The notes under the pieces are model-generated. The model was not told the origin of the DNA, ran no database searches, and saw only the letters and a program-made list of their open reading frames with translations. From Cellvibrionales bacterium (GTDB lineage: Bacteria > Pseudomonadota > Gammaproteobacteria > Pseudomonadales > UBA7434): 8,337 bases of DNA. The position numbers and the translations under genes are program-made. Where the stretch lies: assembly GCA_018668095.1 (NCBI GenBank), contig JABIQF010000149.1, positions 1 through 8,337 of the forward strand. The letters are read 5' to 3'. Of the stretch, positions 4,940 through 8,337 are shown in pieces; the stretch's first letter is position 1; each line of letters starts with the position of its first letter.

Positions 4940-6733
4940 ATGAGTGAAATAAAAAAGCCCCTGGGTATTACTGATGTCGTATTACGCGATGCCCATCAAT
5001 CTTTATTTGCAACACGTATGCGCTTAGACGATATGTTGCCGATTGCCGAGAAACTCGATCAAGTGGGTTTTTGGTCTCTCGAATCTTGGGGTGGCGCAAC
5101 ATTTGATGCCTGTATCCGCTACTTAGGTGAAGATCCATGGGATCGTATTCGCGAGCTTAAAAAAGCCATGCCGAATACGCCACAGCAAATGCTATTTCGT
5201 GGTCAGAATATTCTAGGTTACAGACACTACGCCGACGATGTTGTTGAACGCTTTGTTGAACGCGCTGCATTTAACGGCGTCGATGTATTTCGTGTATTCG
5301 ATGCCATTAACGATACACGCAATTTAGAAACCTCCATCAAAGCTGTTCGTAAAGTTGGCAAGCATGCACAAGGCACAATCTCTTACACGCTAAGTCCTGT
5401 TCACAATATTGACCTATGGGTTAATTTAGCCAAGCAAATTGAATCAATGGGCGCAGACTCCATTGCCATTAAAGATATGGCGGGTCTTTTAAAGCCTTAT
5501 GTCGCTTTTGAATTAGTTTCTCGCTTGAAAAAAGAAGTGAACATTCCAATTCATATGCATTGTCATGCAACAACAGGCATGTCTACTGCCACTGCACTTA
5601 AAGCCATTGAAGCTGGCATCGATAATATAGATACCTCTATTTCATCAATGAGTATGACTTACGGCCATTCACCAACCGAATCTGTGGTTGCCATGCTTCA
5701 AGGTACCGATCGTGATACCGGCCTTGATATTGATCTGCTAGAAGAAATTGCTGCTTACTTTCGTGAAGTTCGCAAGAAATACGCTAAATTTGAAGGCTCT
5801 TTACGCGGCGTAGACTCTCGCATATTAGTTGCTCAAGTTCCTGGCGGCATGCTAACGAATATGGAAAGCCAATTAAAAGATCAAGGCGCAGCCGATAAAC
5901 TTGACGCAGTATTAGAAGAGATTCCGAAAGTTCGTGAAGACCTTGGCTTTATTCCACTGGTTACACCAACGTCACAAATCGTTGGTACGCAGGCGGTTAT
6001 GAATGTAATGTTTGGTGAACGCTACAAGTCAATTTCAAAAGAAACTGCTGGCGTTTTAAAAGGTGAATACGGGGCAACACCGGCTCCCGTGAATGCTGAG
6101 TTACAAGCAAAAGTGTTAGAAGGTGCCGAACCCATTACTTGCCGCCCTGCCGACTTACTCACATCGGAACTCGATAAGTTAACGACAGACTTACAAACCA
6201 TAGCCAAAGATAAAAATATTCAATTAGCCGCGGGTGATAATGAAATTGATGATGTACTGACTTACGCTTTATTTCCTGAAATAGGACTTAAGTTTTTACA
6301 AAATCGTGGCAATGCCGACATGTTTGAACCTGCTCCTACTGGCAATGAAAACACGTCAACAGCTGCACCAGTCGCCGCATCAACTGCGGGACAAGCTGAA
6401 ACCTATACGGTTAATGTGGGCGGACAAAGCTATGTTGTAGAAGTGGCTGAAGGCAGTGACATTTCGGCCATTACACCGACTTCAGCTGCTAAGCCAGCTA
6501 TGTCATTACCGAGCGATTCTGGTCAGCCCGTTGTTGCACCGCTTGCTGGTAATATCTTTAAAGTGAATGTTGCTGCAGGTGAGCGCATTCAACAAGGTGA
6601 TGTCATTATTATTCTAGAAGCCATGAAAATGGAAACTGAAGTAAGAGCTGCCCATTCGGGTGTGGTCGTAAGCGTTAGCGCTAAAGAAGGGAACTACGTC
6701 TCCGTAGGCGATACCCTTATCACTGTCGCATAA
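4940..6733 (+). CDS. oadA: Oxaloacetate decarboxylase Na+ pump, biotin-carrying alpha subunit OadA
   Basis: OadA moves the carboxyl group of oxaloacetate to its biotin, releasing pyruvate; it binds the membrane through OadG and OadB. From ATG 4940 it has 597 residues. The open frame also allows ATG 4892 (16 more residues), but 4940 has AAGG seven bases upstream, 4892 has none, and the 4940 start puts active-site residues at the V. cholerae numbers: Asp17, Lys178, His207 and His209. The carboxyltransferase barrel covers about 1-300, the conserved PYC/OADA region about 305-460 (FEGSLRGVDSRI), an Ala/Thr/Pro-rich linker and association region about 465-525, and the biotinyl domain 531-597 with EAMKME and biotin Lys563, 34 residues from the end. 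Residue 148, a Cys bonded to Lys178 in the V. cholerae structure, is Ser here. oadB follows after 12 bases. Confidence 0.95.
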   Translation: MSEIKKPLGITDVVLRDAHQSLFATRMRLDDMLPIAEKLDQVGFWSLESWGGATFDACIRYLGEDPWDRIRELKKAMPNTPQQMLFRGQNILGYRHYADDVVERFVERAAFNGVDVFRVFDAINDTRNLETSIKAVRKVGKHAQGTISYTLSPVHNIDLWVNLAKQIESMGADSIAIKDMAGLLKPYVAFELVSRLKKEVNIPIHMHCHATTGMSTATALKAIEAGIDNIDTSISSMSMTYGHSPTESVVAMLQGTDRDTGLDIDLLEEIAAYFREVRKKYAKFEGSLRGVDSRILVAQVPGGMLTNMESQLKDQGAADKLDAVLEEIPKVREDLGFIPLVTPTSQIVGTQAVMNVMFGERYKSISKETAGVLKGEYGATPAPVNAELQAKVLEGAEPITCRPADLLTSELDKLTTDLQTIAKDKNIQLAAGDNEIDDVLTYALFPEIGLKFLQNRGNADMFEPAPTGNENTSTAAPVAASTAGQAETYTVNVGGQSYVVEVAEGSDISAITPTSAAKPAMSLPSDSGQPVVAPLAGNIFKVNVAAGERIQQGDVIIILEAMKMETEVRAAHSGVVVSVSAKEGNYVSVGDTLITVA

Positions 6734-6745
6734 CAGGATTGCCTA

Positions 6746-8050
6746 ATGGATAAATTACTCTCGCTTTGGTACGAATCAGGCATCTATCAAATGGCTCTTG
6801 GCCAATTTTCAATGATAGTTGTGTGTCTTTTATTGCTCTATTTAGCGATTAAACGTGGCTTCGAACCGCTCTTACTCGTCCCAATTGGTTTTGGTGGCTT
6901 ATTAGCTAACATTCCCGCCGCAGGCTTAGCATTCTCTGCGGTTGAAAATGCGATTAACTCCGGTAACCCCGATGTATTGCAATCGTTAGCTCAATCGTTA
7001 CAGCTTGCTACTTGGGAAACCGGTAAAGATATCTATCACGCTTATGAGTCTGCCACGGCAAGCGTGCATATTTTGGCTGAGCAAACCGCTAAAGATTTAG
7101 GTTTTTTAAACGGTATGCTTTATAACTTTTACACCATATCGATAGCCAGCGGTGCTGCACCGCTTATTATCTTTATGGGCGTTGGCGCGATGACCGACTT
7201 TGGCCCACTTCTGGCCAATCCAAAAACGCTATTACTCGGAGCCGCCGCGCAATTTGGTATCTTCGCTACGGTATTAGGCGCATTAGCGTTAACTTCTTTA
7301 GGGCTAATGGATTTCTCGCTCGCTGATGCTGCCGCTATAGGCATTATTGGTGGTGCTGATGGGCCTACCGCTATTTATGTGGCCAGTTTATTAGCGCCCG
7401 ATTTGCTCGGTGCTATTGCTGTCGCTGCTTATTCGTATATGGCCTTAGTTCCATTAATTCAACCACCAATAATGCGCGCACTAACCACTGAGAAAGAACG
7501 CCAAATTGTGATGGTGCAACTGCGCCCCATCTCTAAAATTGAAAAAGTATGCTTTCCTTTAGTTCTGTTAATTTTAGTCGCTCTTTTCCTCCCCTCAGCA
7601 GCACCGTTATTAGGTATGTTTTGCCTTGGTAACTTAATGCGTGAGTGTGGCGTTGTCGATCGCTTAAGTGACACCACCCAAAATGCCTTAATTAATATAA
7701 CCACTATATTTTTAGGCTTATCAGTGGGTTCTAAACTCAGTGCCGATAAATTTCTTGATCTAAAAACACTAGGCATTTTATTGCTCGGTATGGTTGCCTT
7801 TGCTATTGGCACAGCCTGTGGCGTGCTAATGGCCAAGTTAATGAATAAGGTGTCGAGCACGCCTATTAATCCATTAATTGGCTCAGCGGGCGTATCGGCT
7901 GTCCCTATGGCGGCACGCGTATCAAACCGAGTAGGCTTAAATGCTAACCCACAGAACTTCTTATTGATGCATGCCATGGGCCCTAACGTAGCCGGTGTTA
8001 TTGGCTCTGCCGTGGCCGCTGGCGTTATGATTAGTTTAGTGGGCGGCTAA
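6746..8050 (+). CDS. oadB: Oxaloacetate decarboxylase Na+ pump, membrane subunit OadB
   Basis: 434 residues, very close to the usual size. This integral membrane subunit decarboxylates carboxybiotin on OadA, consuming a proton and exporting Na+. Hydrophobic segments run throughout, starting at about 15-36, in line with the known nine-helix topology. Residues known as essential in Klebsiella OadB appear with a constant shift of two: Asp205 in GGADGPTAIY (D203), Tyr231 (Y229), Asn375 (N373), Ser384 (S382) and Arg391 (R389), the last three within NPLIGSAGVSAVPMAARVSN. GVGAMTDFGPLLANP (about 145-159) is the conserved re-entrant region. An AGGA site at 6735-6738 sits seven bases before ATG, and only 12 bases separate it from oadA, so the two are co-transcribed. 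All catalytic positions I can check are intact, so the pump should be functional. Confidence 0.96.
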   Translation: MDKLLSLWYESGIYQMALGQFSMIVVCLLLLYLAIKRGFEPLLLVPIGFGGLLANIPAAGLAFSAVENAINSGNPDVLQSLAQSLQLATWETGKDIYHAYESATASVHILAEQTAKDLGFLNGMLYNFYTISIASGAAPLIIFMGVGAMTDFGPLLANPKTLLLGAAAQFGIFATVLGALALTSLGLMDFSLADAAAIGIIGGADGPTAIYVASLLAPDLLGAIAVAAYSYMALVPLIQPPIMRALTTEKERQIVMVQLRPISKIEKVCFPLVLLILVALFLPSAAPLLGMFCLGNLMRECGVVDRLSDTTQNALINITTIFLGLSVGSKLSADKFLDLKTLGILLLGMVAFAIGTACGVLMAKLMNKVSSTPINPLIGSAGVSAVPMAARVSNRVGLNANPQNFLLMHAMGPNVAGVIGSAVAAGVMISLVGG

Positions 8051-8081
8051 AGCTTACGCTCCTTATTATAGATATAGACAT

Positions 8082-8112
8082 CGGACTATTTGGCTCCACG
8101 CAATATAGTCCG
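8082..8112 (+). terminator. Terminator-like hairpin after oadB
   Basis: CGGACTAT-TTG (8082-8092) pairs with CAA-T-ATAGTCCG (8101-8112), an 11-bp stem with one bulged T and an 8-base loop, 31 bases after the oadB stop. No U-run follows (GATATATC), so it is more likely a 3'-end stabiliser or a weak terminator than a classic intrinsic one. Confidence 0.45.
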
Positions 8113-8119
8113 GATATAT

Positions 8120-8163
8120 CACTTCTCCAGCACTTCCATAACACCTTCATAACACTTCTTCTA
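8120..8163. repeat. Four degenerate 11-bp tandem repeats
   Basis: Units CACTTCTCCAG, CACTTCCATAA, CACCTTCATAA and CACTTCTTCTA follow one another exactly. The period of 11 bp is about one helical turn, so a repeated protein-binding motif is possible; a decayed tandem duplication is the plain alternative. Confidence 0.5.
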
Positions 8164-8200
8164 GCGTATCAGCATTCAGATATTGATTAACGTATTTGCA

Positions 8201-8216
8201 TAGCTGATATCAGCTA
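8201..8216. promoter_or_regulatory. Perfect 16-bp palindrome, possible operator
   Basis: TAGCTGAT followed directly by ATCAGCTA is an exact palindrome without spacer. It lies about 120 bp before the possible ribosome site at the window edge, a fitting place for a dimeric repressor site of a downstream gene. The bound protein is unknown. Confidence 0.4.
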
Positions 8217-8337
8217 ACCGATAACCGTCTCTTTTTTACTTTATGAACATCATCATTTTTACCCATGCAACAGGCAGCATAAGAATGAATTTAAAGAAAA
8301 AATTAATTAGGTAACAAAAGAATTATTAGAAAGAAGG

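Larger units (their letters stand above)
8051..8337. other. 287-bp region downstream of oadB
   Basis: No gene is recognisable. A 23-codon frame from ATG 8243 has no similarity I can name and ends in AGG TAA. The stretch contains the hairpin at 8082-8112, four 11-bp repeats at 8120-8163, the palindrome at 8201-8216 and an A-rich end. AGAAAGAAGG at 8328-8337 resembles a ribosome binding site, so a plus-strand gene may begin just beyond the window. Confidence 0.45.

Noticed and set aside
7459..7977. Open frame of 172 codons antisense to oadB
   Set aside because: It lies wholly inside a firmly identified membrane-protein gene and its translation resembles no family I know; long antisense frames commonly shadow such genes.
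8120..8163. CRISPR array
   Set aside because: The units are 11 bp, degenerate and directly adjacent, with no spacers and no cas genes.
8243..8314. 23-codon frame from ATG 8243
   Set aside because: It is too short, lacks a ribosome site and has no recognisable features.

Overview
The window looks like chromosomal DNA of a marine-type gammaproteobacterium. The evidence is an AT-leaning base composition, gammaproteobacterial-style protein sequences, a Na+-translocating oxaloacetate decarboxylase operon in the order oadG-oadA-oadB, a gammaproteobacterial-type CRY-DASH, and glycoside hydrolase family 17 (beta-1,3-glucan-type) enzymes. No species assignment is possible from the window alone.

Layout. 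Positions 1-663 (+) hold the C-terminal 220 codons of a DASH-type cryptochrome, cut by the window edge. It overlaps by four bases (ATGA) a complete 487-codon photolyase/cryptochrome-family gene at 660-2123 (+). Two GH17-fold enzymes face them on the minus strand, 3976-3089 and then 3080-2142, with only eight bases between them, so they probably form an operon. A 589-bp divergent intergenic region (3977-4565) follows. It contains several inverted repeats, a pair of 14-bp direct repeats spaced 21 bp apart, and a consensus -10 box. Then come oadG (4566-4808), oadA (best start 4940, end 6733) and oadB (6746-8050), all on the plus strand. The last 287 bp hold a terminator-like hairpin, four degenerate 11-bp tandem repeats, a perfect 16-bp palindrome and, at the very edge, a purine-rich stretch that could be the ribosome binding site of a gene outside the window.

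How the parts work together. The two flavoproteins form a light-related repair or signalling unit. The second has lost, by eye alignment to E. coli PhrB, most electron-transfer tryptophans and several substrate-pocket residues, and is the most interesting protein here. The two GH17 proteins keep both catalytic glutamates but show no signal peptide, so they probably act on beta-1,3-gluco-oligosaccharides or a related glucan inside the cell. OadGAB is a complete Na+ pump: OadA transfers CO2 from oxaloacetate to biotin, OadB decarboxylates carboxybiotin and exports Na+, and OadG holds the complex together.

I found no clear evidence of a wholly new multi-gene system. The best leads are the atypical photolyase paralogue, the leaderless GH17 pair, and the repeat-rich control regions before, inside and after the oad operon.
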